From: Limnohabitans sp. MMS-10A-178
Lineage (GTDB): Bacteria > Pseudomonadota > Gammaproteobacteria > Burkholderiales > Burkholderiaceae_C
Assembly (NCBI RefSeq): GCF_003063375.1
Contig: NZ_NERY01000001.1
Coordinates: 1,674,001-1,738,000, forward strand
Direction of reading: 5' to 3'
DNA length: 64,000 bases
The notes under the pieces were generated by a model, which saw only the letters and a list, made by a program, of their open reading frames with translations, was not told where the DNA came from and did not search any database. The stretch's first letter is position 1, and each line of letters begins with the position of its first letter. Positions 52,677-61,302 of the stretch are shown here, one piece after another. Made by a program: the position numbers and the translations under genes.

Positions 52677-53763
52677 CGGCTTTGCAACGGCGGGCGCACG
52701 TGATGTGCTCGCCAGCAAGATTCCGGTCACCCTGATCACCGGCTTTCTGGGCGCAGGCAAGACCACCCTGGTGAGTAAACTCATACGGCACCCCGATATG
52801 GATCGGGTGGCCGTGGTGATCAATGAGGTGGGCGAGATTGGGATAGACAACGACCTGGTCAAGATGTCTACCGAGAACGTGAGCTTGCTGGCCAACGGCT
52901 GCCTGTGTTGCAGTGTGCGCACCGATTTGCAAGACACCTTGCGCGAGCTCTTTGGCGAGCGTCGCGCTGGACTCATTCCTGATTTTGACCGAGTCATTAT
53001 CGAGACCACGGGCCTAGCCGACCCGGGCCCCGTAATTCAGACACTGTCGAGCGACACCATGTTGGGCGCGCACTATCGCCTCGACGGCGTGGTTACGCTG
53101 GTCGACGCCATCAACGCACCAGACCAGATGGCTCGCCAGCCAGAGTTTCAACAGCAGGTGGCGCTAGCCGATCGCGTGTTCATCACCAAGTCCGACTTGG
53201 CTGAGCCTCAGGCGCTGTCGTCGCTGGCTCAGGACATTGCCAGCATCAACCCGCGTGCCGATATTCAAAGCTGCCCCATGGGCGAGGTGCACCCGCGTGA
53301 GCTCAAGGGCTTAGGCCTACAAAGCAATAGGGCGAGTGCCGACACGCTGCGATTTTTGGGTGAGCTTCAAGACAATGCACCTGCCAATGGTGAAGACGGC
53401 GTTGCCAAGGAGCCCGGCTACTTGGGTGCCCGGCTGCCAGGTCGGCATCACCCTTCGGTGCGCACGCTGTCATTGCGTTTCGATCAGCCTTTTACTTGGG
53501 CCGCTTTCTCTGCGGCCGTGGAGTTGCTAATTTCCTTGCGGGGTCAGGACATGCTGCGCGTTAAGGGCATTGTCAATGTCGATGGCAGCCCGGTGGTGGT
53601 GCAGGGCGTGGGGCATGTATTCCATCCACCAGTTACCCTAGATCGCTGGCCCAGTGAGGATCAGACAAGCCGCATTGTTTTCATCACCCGCAATATGGAA
53701 GCCGATCGATTGCGGGCGCTGTTTGAGGCGGTGGGTGGCATTGGAAGCAGTACCCCTGATTAA
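52669..53763 (+). CDS. COG0523 (CobW/ZigA-type) GTP-binding metallochaperone
   Basis: 364 residues. The G3E GTPase has Walker A GFLGAGKTT (25-33), the metal-binding GCLCC (77-81), ETTGLADPGPV (~105-115) and SKSDLAE-type NKxD (TKSDLAE). A C-terminal CobW_C domain starts at ~260 (LSLRFDQPFTWAAF). Family members deliver zinc or other metals to client enzymes. The ATG lies within the end of the LVIVD gene. No zur box was recognised. Its client here may be the LVIVD protein. Confidence 0.9.
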   Translation: MSDGFATAGARDVLASKIPVTLITGFLGAGKTTLVSKLIRHPDMDRVAVVINEVGEIGIDNDLVKMSTENVSLLANGCLCCSVRTDLQDTLRELFGERRAGLIPDFDRVIIETTGLADPGPVIQTLSSDTMLGAHYRLDGVVTLVDAINAPDQMARQPEFQQQVALADRVFITKSDLAEPQALSSLAQDIASINPRADIQSCPMGEVHPRELKGLGLQSNRASADTLRFLGELQDNAPANGEDGVAKEPGYLGARLPGRHHPSVRTLSLRFDQPFTWAAFSAAVELLISLRGQDMLRVKGIVNVDGSPVVVQGVGHVFHPPVTLDRWPSEDQTSRIVFITRNMEADRLRALFEAVGGIGSSTPD

Positions 53764-53768
53764 TTTAT

Positions 53769-54770
53769 TTAATCAAGTTTGATACCAGTATTGGTAATGA
53801 TGGTGCCCCATTTGCGGGTTTCGCTGTCAATGAATGTTTTGAAACTGGCTGCAGTGCCGCCGCCAACAATCAAGCCTTGTTTGACCATGCTTTGCCTAAA
53901 TGCAGGCTCAGCCATGGCCGCATTGATGTCGGCATTCAATCGGTTCACAACATCCGCTGGTGTGCCAGCGGGAGCGAAGATGCCGTTCCAAGCCAAGGCA
54001 TCAAAGCCAGGAAAACCAGCTTCGGCAACGGTCTGCAAATCGGGGCGTGTGGGCAAACGTTGTTGGCTAGTGACCGCAATCAATTTAAGGCGGCCGCCTT
54101 GCACCAGAGAAAGCAATGCTGGTTCTACAGCCAGCAATGCTTGAGTTTCGTTTTGTGCCACAGAGAGAGCGGCAGGGGGCGAACCATTGAACGGAACGTG
54201 TGTGGCTTCAAAACCTGCAGAGGCCTTGAGCAATTCCATTGACAAGTGAGAAGAGCTGCCAAGGCCAACAGAGGCATAGCTCACTTTGTCGCCTTGAGAT
54301 TTAGACCAAGCAATAAACTCTCGCAAATTGTTGGCAGGGTGTGCAGCAGGTACCGCCAACACATTGGGTTGAGAGCTTGTGAGCACAATGGGCAGTAAAT
54401 CCTTGGCAGGGTCGTATGGCATTTTCTTGAACATGAAGGGTCCAAAAGCGATGGGGCCATTGAAGCCAATGCCAAGTGTGTAACCATCTGCAGGAGCTTT
54501 GGCAACCAAGTCCATGCCAATGGTGCCGCCTGCCCCTGGCTTGTTGTCAACCACCAAAGGCTGTCCCCAACGCTTGCTCAAAGTTTCGCTCATGCCGCGC
54601 ACAATGACGTCCAAAGAACTGCCTGCTGGCGCAGGCACAACAACTTTGACGGGTTTGGTGGGCCAAGTTGTTTGAGCTGCAGCTGGCATGGCCACAAGGT
54701 TGATCAAACAAAGGCTGGCGCTGGCCAATGTGGTTTGAAGCAGCGTGCGTCGGGTAGAGGAAGATTTCAT
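53769..54770 (-). CDS. Bug-type tripartite tricarboxylate transporter receptor (3)
   Basis: 333 residues from the ATG at 54770 (GGAGACC upstream). A signal peptide (RRTLLQTTLASASLCLINLVAMPAAAQ, ~7-33) precedes WPTKPVKVVVPAPAGSSLDVIVRGM (~36-60), VDNKPGAGGTIGMDLVAKAPADGYT and THVPFNGSPPAALSV. It converges with the COG0523 gene, 5 bp between stops. Upstream (minus) is another Bug gene, separated by an inverted-repeat element. Confidence 0.9.
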   Translation of the reverse strand: MKSSSTRRTLLQTTLASASLCLINLVAMPAAAQTTWPTKPVKVVVPAPAGSSLDVIVRGMSETLSKRWGQPLVVDNKPGAGGTIGMDLVAKAPADGYTLGIGFNGPIAFGPFMFKKMPYDPAKDLLPIVLTSSQPNVLAVPAAHPANNLREFIAWSKSQGDKVSYASVGLGSSSHLSMELLKASAGFEATHVPFNGSPPAALSVAQNETQALLAVEPALLSLVQGGRLKLIAVTSQQRLPTRPDLQTVAEAGFPGFDALAWNGIFAPAGTPADVVNRLNADINAAMAEPAFRQSMVKQGLIVGGGTAASFKTFIDSETRKWGTIITNTGIKLD

Positions 54771-54791
54771 GATGGTCTCCATTGGAATTCA

Positions 54792-54942
54792 AATAATTGG
54801 GGTCAGATTAACATTAATTTCCAATCAGTGAGGGCTGAAGGCAAGGGGGCTGAACGATTTCTGGTACTCCAGTATGAGGAAGCCCCCTTGCCTTCAGCCC
54901 TCACTGATTGCCTAAATTAATGTTGATCTGACCCCAATTATT
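54792..54942. repeat. Inverted-repeat element, copy 2 (long core)
   Basis: About 151 bp. Outer arms of ~29 bp (GGGGTCAGATTAACATTAAT and its near-complement, one mismatch) flank an inner palindrome of ~29 bp arms (AATCAGTGAGGGCTGAAGGC...) around a 29-base loop. It is nearly identical to 62312-62464 and has the same ends as 8302-8398. It lies 1 bp beyond a Bug stop codon and ~21 bp before the next start. The transcript would form one long hairpin; no ORF inside. Confidence 0.8.
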
Positions 54943-54943
54943 C

Positions 54944-55939
54944 TTATTCGGCTTTGATGCCTGCGCGTCGAATGATTTGGGTATAGCGCTCGAGTTCCAC
55001 CGCAATGATGCGGCTAAATTCAGCGGGCGTTGTGGCGTACAAGTCAAAGCCAATGTTTTGCAGTTGGTCGCGCACCTCGGGTTGGCTCAAAATGGCGGCA
55101 ACGGCTTTGTGCAGCTTGTCAATAATGGCGGGTGGTGTGCCGGCTGGGGCTAAGAGGCCTTGCAGGTTGTCAGCCACCACCTCTGGAAAGCCCGACTCAG
55201 CCAGAGTAGGTACGTTGGGCATCACGGCGCTTCTGCGGGCGCTGGTTACAGCGATGGCTCGCAGGGTGCCAGCTTTCACGTGTGATGTGGTGGGGGGCAA
55301 AGCGGAGCAACCAAAGGTGAGCTGGTTGCCCAACACCGCATTGACCACGGGCGCTGCGCCTTGGTAGGGAACATGAATGGCCTCGCCATTGGCAGCCATC
55401 TTCAAACCTTCACAAGCAATATGCGGCGTAGTGCCAACACCAGGCGTGCCATAAGTCGTGGGGTTGCGCTTTTGCTTTAAGTGAGCCGCCAAATCGGCAA
55501 CATTTTGAATGGGCGAAGAAGGGTGCACGTAAATGATGTTGGGCGATACCGCTGCATAGGTGATGGGCGCAAAATCTTTGATGGGATCAAATGGCGCTTG
55601 CATGGCGGGGTTGGACACAATGTTCGAGCTGGAGAACAACAAGGTATAGCCGTCAGCAGGGGATGTGGCCACGCTCTTGATGGCAATGTTGCCGCCCGCA
55701 CCCGTTCTATTTTCAATCAAGATGGGTTGACCCAAAGAATTTTTGAGGTGGGTTGCAATCACTCGAGCAATGACATCGGTAGGGCCGCCAGCTGCAAAGG
55801 GAACTACCACGCGAATGGGTTTGTTGGGGTATCCGTCTGCGCTTTGGGCGTGGGCTTGGGCTTGGGCTTGTATTGGCCCGGTTAAAAACAATGCGCACAG
55901 GGCGGCTAGGGATGTGCTGAACAATTTCAATGTCTTCAT
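54944..55939 (-). CDS. Bug-type tripartite tricarboxylate transporter receptor (4)
   Basis: 331 residues from the ATG at 55939 (AGAGGAGA upstream). A signal peptide (LKLFSTSLAALCALFLTGPIQAQ, ~4-26) ends in an Ala/Gln/His-rich stretch. The Bug fold follows: YPNKPIRVVVPFAAGGPTDVIARVIA (~36-61), ENRTGAGGNIAIKSVATS and IHVPYQGAAPVVNAVLG. It is 19 bp after the GntR gene, so the regulator and receptor are co-transcribed. The stop abuts the inverted-repeat element. Confidence 0.9.
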   Translation of the reverse strand: MKTLKLFSTSLAALCALFLTGPIQAQAQAHAQSADGYPNKPIRVVVPFAAGGPTDVIARVIATHLKNSLGQPILIENRTGAGGNIAIKSVATSPADGYTLLFSSSNIVSNPAMQAPFDPIKDFAPITYAAVSPNIIYVHPSSPIQNVADLAAHLKQKRNPTTYGTPGVGTTPHIACEGLKMAANGEAIHVPYQGAAPVVNAVLGNQLTFGCSALPPTTSHVKAGTLRAIAVTSARRSAVMPNVPTLAESGFPEVVADNLQGLLAPAGTPPAIIDKLHKAVAAILSQPEVRDQLQNIGFDLYATTPAEFSRIIAVELERYTQIIRRAGIKAE

Positions 55940-55958
55940 GACGTATCTCCTCTGAGGT

Positions 55959-56795
55959 TTAGAGTCTGCTGAACTGGTGAACTGATTTGGCTTTGGATGT
56001 GGTTGACTTTGACGTTGACACATCTTCAGTGGCACTGAATTTGTCTGACACCACCAGCCGATAGGGATTGGTAGGAACATAGAGTTCTTGGTACATCACT
56101 GCCATGCCGCCGGTTTCTATTGCGAGCAGTTCCATTTTGGCGCCGACGGCATCGGGCTGTACTTCCATAACGCGTTGCAATGCTGCGCTAAATGGCGCCA
56201 TTGTCATCGACTGCTCAATGTGCGAAATGGCAACTCGGTAGTGCTTGGCCAAAAGCAGCTTGATGTTGGCACTGGCCAACTCTGCTGGCGGGCAAGTCAT
56301 GAGCAAAGGGAACCGCAGCAGGTCGACATAAATTCGGCTCAGAACATTGAACTCTCGGTTGATTGAAATCTTGCGATCAATTCTCAAAACACTTTGCCCG
56401 TTTTGATTCAAAGGCGCAGACCAAGGGCCTTGCGCTTTCATGAGTTTCCTGCCAATGAGTTGAGAGTAAACAGGCAAGAAACCATGTGGCCCCACAAAAC
56501 GGCAGTGCAGCGGATGCTCTAGCAAGTGTTGAGGGTGCGCCACAAAGCTGCCAGCGCCACGCCGGCGAACCACCAAGCCCTCACTCACCAGAGTGCCGAG
56601 TGCGCGCTGAATGGTGCCAATGCTGACGGGAAGCTGTTCGGCCAGCGCTGTTTCTGTGGGAAGTTTTTGTCCGGGCTTGAGCGCGCCAGACTCGATGGCT
56701 TCTACAAAGCCAGCATACAGGCCGCCGTGTTTGGGCATGCCTGCAACGGGCTGGTTTAGCTTTCTCAAAACACTCTCGCGCCATGTCATGGTCAT
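55959..56795 (-). CDS. GntR-family regulator with UTRA-like domain
   Basis: 278 residues from the ATG at 56795; an ATG at 56789 is also possible. The GntR winged HTH is at ~23-85 (GLYAGFVEAIESGALKPGQKLPTETALAEQLPVSIGTIQRALGTLVSEGLVVRRRGAGSFVA). A UTRA-type effector domain (~95-255) follows. It is first in gntR-Bug-Bug and divergent from the molybdenum hydroxylase genes. An 18-bp perfect palindrome between them is the probable operator. The ligand may be the substrate or product of the hydroxylase. Confidence 0.88.
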   Translation of the reverse strand: MTMTWRESVLRKLNQPVAGMPKHGGLYAGFVEAIESGALKPGQKLPTETALAEQLPVSIGTIQRALGTLVSEGLVVRRRGAGSFVAHPQHLLEHPLHCRFVGPHGFLPVYSQLIGRKLMKAQGPWSAPLNQNGQSVLRIDRKISINREFNVLSRIYVDLLRFPLLMTCPPAELASANIKLLLAKHYRVAISHIEQSMTMAPFSAALQRVMEVQPDAVGAKMELLAIETGGMAVMYQELYVPTNPYRLVVSDKFSATEDVSTSKSTTSKAKSVHQFSRL

Positions 56796-56825
56796 GAGCA
56801 AAAAACCTTGTTCACATCAGAATCA

Positions 56826-56843
56826 AATTACTATATAGTAATT
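56826..56843. promoter_or_regulatory. 18-bp perfect palindrome, candidate GntR operator
   Basis: AATTACTATATAGTAATT lies 31 bp upstream of the gntR start and 77 bp upstream of coxM-like. It is A/T-rich and fully symmetric, in the only regulatory space for both transcripts. Confidence 0.6.
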
Positions 56844-56920
56844 AAGGTGTTTCAATCAATGTTTTCTCGCTACGGGCAAACCCACAAGCGCTCACATATC
56901 AGTGTCGATAGGAATCCAAG

Positions 56921-57778
56921 TTGAAGGCGGCTCCCTTTAAATACGTGTTGGCTCAATCACTTGAGCACTGTCTCGAACTGCTGGGCGAGCACGGTGAAGA
57001 CGCGCGACTTTTGGCGGGAGGGCAGAGCTTGATGCCGTCTCTGGCCCTGAGGCTGAGTGCACCCGCTTTGCTGATTGACATCAACCGTGTGCAAGAGATT
57101 TCAGAGCCGCCTCAAAGCACCACCGACGTGGTTCGACTGTCTGCACTCACGCGCCATGCCGATCTGATCACATCGCCTTTGGTCAAGGCCAGTTTGCCAT
57201 TGCTGCACCGAGCAGCTCCCTGGATTGCGCACCCAGGTATTCGAAACCGTGGAACCATAGGCGGCAGCTTGGCTCTGGGTGATCCGGCTTCCGAATTGCC
57301 TGCCTGTGCCGTGGCCGCTGACGCCACTTTCATACTTCAAAGTAAGTCAAGGGGTTCTCGGCGTGTGCCAGCCCGAACTTTTTACCAAGGCATGTTTCGC
57401 AACGCCTGCGCAGCCGACGAGATGATCGTGGCTGTTGAGTTTGCGCGCATGGATGCATTGCAGACCGGTTTCAAAGAAGTGGCTCGCCGAAAAGGCGACT
57501 ATGCCATGGTGGGGTTGGCGGGTCAGGCCAAGCGAAGTGGCCAACGTTTGACGAATGTTGGTTTGAGCTTTTTTGCTGTGGGCGATTACCCCGTATTGGC
57601 CGAACCCATCTGTCAGGCCATCGAAGCTGCAGATTCTGCTTCGCAGGCAATTGCCATGGCGCTTGATGTGTACGAACGCGATATGCAAGCATCGGCAGAT
57701 TTGTGGTGTTCTAGCCAAGCCAAAAAATACATTGGGCGCTCAGTGCTCGAGGATGTCATTCATGACCTTTATCAGTGA
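56921..57778 (+). CDS. Molybdenum hydroxylase FAD subunit (CoxM-like)
   Basis: 285 residues. FAD-binding subunit of a xanthine-oxidase-type enzyme: LLAGGQSLMPSLALRL (~31-46) and HPGIRNRGTIGGSLALGDPASELP (~105-128) bind the flavin, and a CO-dehydrogenase-flavoprotein C-terminal domain follows. It passes electrons from the 2Fe-2S subunit to an acceptor. The start is a TTG at 56921 with TAGGAA upstream; it matches the family N-terminus (KAAPFKYVLAQSLEHCLELL). Confidence 0.9.
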   Translation: MKAAPFKYVLAQSLEHCLELLGEHGEDARLLAGGQSLMPSLALRLSAPALLIDINRVQEISEPPQSTTDVVRLSALTRHADLITSPLVKASLPLLHRAAPWIAHPGIRNRGTIGGSLALGDPASELPACAVAADATFILQSKSRGSRRVPARTFYQGMFRNACAADEMIVAVEFARMDALQTGFKEVARRKGDYAMVGLAGQAKRSGQRLTNVGLSFFAVGDYPVLAEPICQAIEAADSASQAIAMALDVYERDMQASADLWCSSQAKKYIGRSVLEDVIHDLYQ

Positions 57779-58274
57779 TCAACAGTCCGATACAGGGCTG
57801 AACATCAAGTTGCAAGTCAACGGGCAGCCCGTGCATGCTCAGGTCTCGGTACGCCAGCACTTGGGCGATTTTTTGCGCGAGTCGCAGGGCTTTAAAGGCA
57901 CGCACATTGGATGCGAGCATGGGGTGTGCGGTGCCTGCACCGTGCAAGTTGATGGCCGTGCGGTGCGCAGTTGCCTCACCTTGGCAGTGCAGGCTGATGC
58001 TGCGCAAGTGTTCACCATCGAGGGGCTGTCTGACGATCCCGTGGTGCGTGCCCTGCAAGACAGCTTTGTGCGATGCCATGCCATGCAGTGCGGTTTTTGT
58101 ACGGCTGGCATGCTGCTCACGGCAGCGGAGTTGTTGCAAGCTCAGCTTGAGCCAAGCCGAGACGAAGTGCGTGAATATTTATCGGGCAACTACTGTCGTT
58201 GCACGGGCTATGAGTCCATTGTCAATGCGGTGATGGATGCCGCACAAACTTTGCGAGAGGCCAGTGGTGAATAG
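57762..58274 (+). CDS. Molybdenum hydroxylase 2Fe-2S subunit (CoxS-like)
   Basis: 170 residues from the ATG at 57762, overlapping coxM by 17 bp. The plant-type cluster has C51, C56, C59 and C71 (GCEHGVCGACTV...RSC). The second cluster has C110, C113, C145 and C147 (QCGFC...NYCRC). It shuttles electrons from the molybdenum centre to FAD. The order M-S-L is typical. Confidence 0.93.
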   Translation: MTFISDQQSDTGLNIKLQVNGQPVHAQVSVRQHLGDFLRESQGFKGTHIGCEHGVCGACTVQVDGRAVRSCLTLAVQADAAQVFTIEGLSDDPVVRALQDSFVRCHAMQCGFCTAGMLLTAAELLQAQLEPSRDEVREYLSGNYCRCTGYESIVNAVMDAAQTLREASGE

Positions 58275-60663
58275 CGCAGAACTTCCTTCTTCGCACTTGC
58301 ACTTGCACTTGCACGATGGCATAGGCGCTGCAGTGCCGCGCGTTGGCGCAAAGCGCTTGGTGCAAGGTCAAGCACGCTACTGCGACGACATCGAACTGCC
58401 ACGCATGGTCCATGTTTGCTTTTTGCGAAGCCCCTATGCCCATGCGCGAATTCTCTCAATTGACACCAAAGTGGCGAGTGCCATGCCAGGTGTTGTCAGT
58501 GTGCTCACCGGCGCCGACTTGAGTGCACATTGCAAGCCATTTTTAGGCGTATTGAATCACTTGCCAGGCATGGTTTCGGCTCCGCAGTGGCCCTTGGCCC
58601 ATGAGACGGTACGTTGGCAGGGTGAGCCAGTGGTCATGATTGCCGCCCAGACTCGCGCACTGGCCGAAGATGCGCTTGCCATGGTGGAAGTAGACTGGGA
58701 GCCACTTGAGGCGGTAGTAGACCCTGAAGCCGCGCTGGCTCAAGACGCCACCGCCATTCACCCAGAGTTGGAAAAAGCCAACTTGGCTTATGAGGCGCGT
58801 GTAGATCGTGGTGACTACGCTGGTGAAGTAGCCCGATCGGCTTTGAGTTTGTCTCTGAGTATTTCTACTACCCGTGTCACGGCCGTCACGCTCGAGCCGC
58901 GCGGCGTGGTAGCTGATTGGGACAGTGGCCGCGAAGAATTGACGGTTTGGATGGGTACCCAAGTGCCGCACATGATGCAAAGTGTGTTGGCCACGCATTT
59001 GCGCCTTGCAGAGAATCGGGTGCGTGTGGTGGCCCTCGAAACGGGCGGTAGTTTTGGTTTGAAAATCCACACTTATCCCGACGAGTTTGCTGCTGTGATG
59101 TTGTCTAGATTGCTGGGCCGTCCAGTGAAGTTTATTGCCGACCGACTCGAATCATTCAGCAGTGATGTTCACGCCAGAGCGCACACCGCGCGGGTTGAAA
59201 TTGCGGTCTCCCAAGATCATCAAATTCGAGCCTTTGGTGTCGATGGGTTGCTGGGTATTGGTGCGTATTCCAAGCATCCTCGCGGCAGCGTGAACGAGGT
59301 GCGTCACGTGGTTAATCTATTGGGCGCGCCCTATCAATTTGCAGCTTTGCACGCGCATGTGCGCGTAGCTTTTCAAAACAAAACGCCCTATGGCATGTAT
59401 CGAGGTGTGGGGCACCCCATTGTTTGTCTGCTCACAGAAATGGCCGTGGAATGTGCCGCTCGCAAACTCAAGGTAGATCCGGTTGAGTTTCGTTTTCAAA
59501 ATTACCGCCCCGATTCAGATTACCCAGCTGAGCTGCTGTCGGGCACCAAATTAGAAGCACTGTCGCACGAAGCTTGTTTGCGCCAATTGGTAAGCTTGAT
59601 GGACTATCCTGCGCTGCGCCAAGCGCAGGCAAAAGCATTGGCCGAGGGCCGTTACCAAGGCATTGGCTTTGCCACCTTTGTCGAAAATTCAAACCATGGC
59701 TCTGCCACGTATGGCCGAGGCGGAGCGCCCATTGCTGCCAACGATGGATGCACCGTTCGACTCCAAGCAGATGGCACTGTGCTTTGCAGCAGTGGCGCCA
59801 CCGATACTGGGCAAGGCACTGAAACCGCACTGACGCAAATAGTGGCTCACACCTTAGACCTGCCCCTGTTAGATGTTCGCATGCAGTTGGGTGACACAGC
59901 TGCTGCACCGGTGGGTGGTGGCAACTGGGGGTCTAGAGGCACGGGTGTGGCCGGCGAGGCAGCTTTGCAAGCCAGCCTGGCGCTCAAAGAAGAGGTACTG
60001 CGATGCGCCAGCGTTTTGTGGGAAGTTCCCCAAGATCGCATTCGCTTGCAAGACAAACAACTGCTTGATGTGCTGGGCGGCCAAGTGCTTGGTACGCTGG
60101 CGCAGCTTTGCCAGGCGGCCTATGTGCGGCCAGACTTGTTCAAGTCAGGCCCTGTTCCGCAATTGGCCGTGACCCGCTTTTATGCGCAGCGCGAATACGA
60201 TGGCGGCATCTATACCAATGGTGTGCAGGCCAGCTGGGTTGAGGTTGATGTTCGCACAGGTTGTGTGCGCTTGCTCAAGCACTGGATCGTTGACGATTGC
60301 GGCGTGGTCATTAACCCTGCGCTGGCAGATGAGCAGTTGCGCGGGGCGGTAGTGCAGGGCATTGGTCAGGCTTTGTTGGAGGGTTGTCTGTACGACGATC
60401 AGGGGCAGCTGATGAACGCCACCATGGCCGAGTACCTCACGCCCATGGCTGGCGAAATGCCAGACATTTGCGTGGGCCATGTGGTCACCCCTACCCAATC
60501 TTCAGAGCTAGGGGCCAAGGGTGTGGCCGAAGCGGGAATCACTGGTGCCATTGCGGCGGTGGTCAACGCGGTCAACGACGCGCTGTTTCCGCTCAACGGA
60601 CAGGTTACTGATTTGCCCGTCACCCCAGATCGTATTTTGAAAGCCATCGGCGTGATTCACTGA
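58267..60663 (+). CDS. Molybdenum hydroxylase large subunit (CoxL-like, xanthine dehydrogenase family)
   Basis: 798 residues from a GTG at 58267 with GAGAGG 6 bases upstream; an ATG at 58237 is possible. It binds the molybdopterin-cytosine-dinucleotide cofactor. VPRVGAKRLVQGQARYCDDIELPRMVHVCFLRSPYAHARI is the domain start, and GGSFGLKIHTYPDEFAAVML (~260-279) and GATDTGQGTETALTQI (~508-523) follow. The catalytic glutamate segment is GAKGVAEAGITGA (~750-762). The active loop reads PYGMYRGVGHP, not the AYxCSFR or AYxGAGR of CO dehydrogenases. It is therefore probably an aldehyde or N-heteroaromatic hydroxylase. Confidence 0.9.
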   Translation: MNSAELPSSHLHLHLHDGIGAAVPRVGAKRLVQGQARYCDDIELPRMVHVCFLRSPYAHARILSIDTKVASAMPGVVSVLTGADLSAHCKPFLGVLNHLPGMVSAPQWPLAHETVRWQGEPVVMIAAQTRALAEDALAMVEVDWEPLEAVVDPEAALAQDATAIHPELEKANLAYEARVDRGDYAGEVARSALSLSLSISTTRVTAVTLEPRGVVADWDSGREELTVWMGTQVPHMMQSVLATHLRLAENRVRVVALETGGSFGLKIHTYPDEFAAVMLSRLLGRPVKFIADRLESFSSDVHARAHTARVEIAVSQDHQIRAFGVDGLLGIGAYSKHPRGSVNEVRHVVNLLGAPYQFAALHAHVRVAFQNKTPYGMYRGVGHPIVCLLTEMAVECAARKLKVDPVEFRFQNYRPDSDYPAELLSGTKLEALSHEACLRQLVSLMDYPALRQAQAKALAEGRYQGIGFATFVENSNHGSATYGRGGAPIAANDGCTVRLQADGTVLCSSGATDTGQGTETALTQIVAHTLDLPLLDVRMQLGDTAAAPVGGGNWGSRGTGVAGEAALQASLALKEEVLRCASVLWEVPQDRIRLQDKQLLDVLGGQVLGTLAQLCQAAYVRPDLFKSGPVPQLAVTRFYAQREYDGGIYTNGVQASWVEVDVRTGCVRLLKHWIVDDCGVVINPALADEQLRGAVVQGIGQALLEGCLYDDQGQLMNATMAEYLTPMAGEMPDICVGHVVTPTQSSELGAKGVAEAGITGAIAAVVNAVNDALFPLNGQVTDLPVTPDRILKAIGVIH

Positions 60664-60681
60664 TTTTTAAACGGAGGAGTT

Positions 60682-61269
60682 ATGAAATTGATCCAAGTTC
60701 GCAAAAAGATTCTGAATATCGAAACCACTTACCACGAGGGGGGTGAAGCTGCGCAAACCCCACTGCAAATTGGTGTGATTGCCGTGGTGGTCAACAATCC
60801 ATTTGCAGGGCGATTTGCCGATGCCAATGAGTTGGCCGAGTTTGTCAAACAAGGCCGCAACTTGGCCAATGAAATGGTGCCGGAGTTGGTGGCCGCTTTG
60901 GGCGGCGCAAGCAACATTGAGACCTACGGCAAAGGCGCTATTGTGGGTGTCAATGGCGAACTCGAGCATGGCGCCACTTGGCATGAGGCGGGTGGTTGGG
61001 CCATGCGGGCCGTCTTGACCAACGCCAAGTCGATTGTGCCAGCCAGCAAATTTGTGGGCTCGGCGGGTAGCCGTTTGCATGTTCCCCTGCATCACATCGA
61101 GGCCTGCTATGTGCGCAGCCACTTCAATACCGCCGAGGTCAGTGTGTCCGATTCACCGCGGCCCAATGAGTTGCTTTTTGCACTGGCCATGTCTACCGGT
61201 CCTCGCGTTCATGAGCGCTTAGGTGGTTTGCGTGTCGAGCAGATTTCTGTGGGCGATGGTCAGCGATGA
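60682..61269 (+). CDS. DUF1185 (amino acid synthesis family) protein
   Basis: 195 residues, the full length of the DUF1185 family: IGVIAVVVNNPFAGRFADANEL (~30-51), ETYGKGAIVGVNGELEHGATWHEAGGWAMRAVL (~84-116) and C-terminal LFALAMSTGPRVHERLGGL. The biochemical function is not known despite the family name. It follows coxL by 18 bp with GGAGGAG upstream. Its recurrent association with catabolic operons suggests it acts on the product of the hydroxylase. Confidence 0.85.
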   Translation: MKLIQVRKKILNIETTYHEGGEAAQTPLQIGVIAVVVNNPFAGRFADANELAEFVKQGRNLANEMVPELVAALGGASNIETYGKGAIVGVNGELEHGATWHEAGGWAMRAVLTNAKSIVPASKFVGSAGSRLHVPLHHIEACYVRSHFNTAEVSVSDSPRPNELLFALAMSTGPRVHERLGGLRVEQISVGDGQR

Positions 61270-61302
61270 AACGACTTCTGCAGACAACCAGAGTGTGAAC
61301 TT

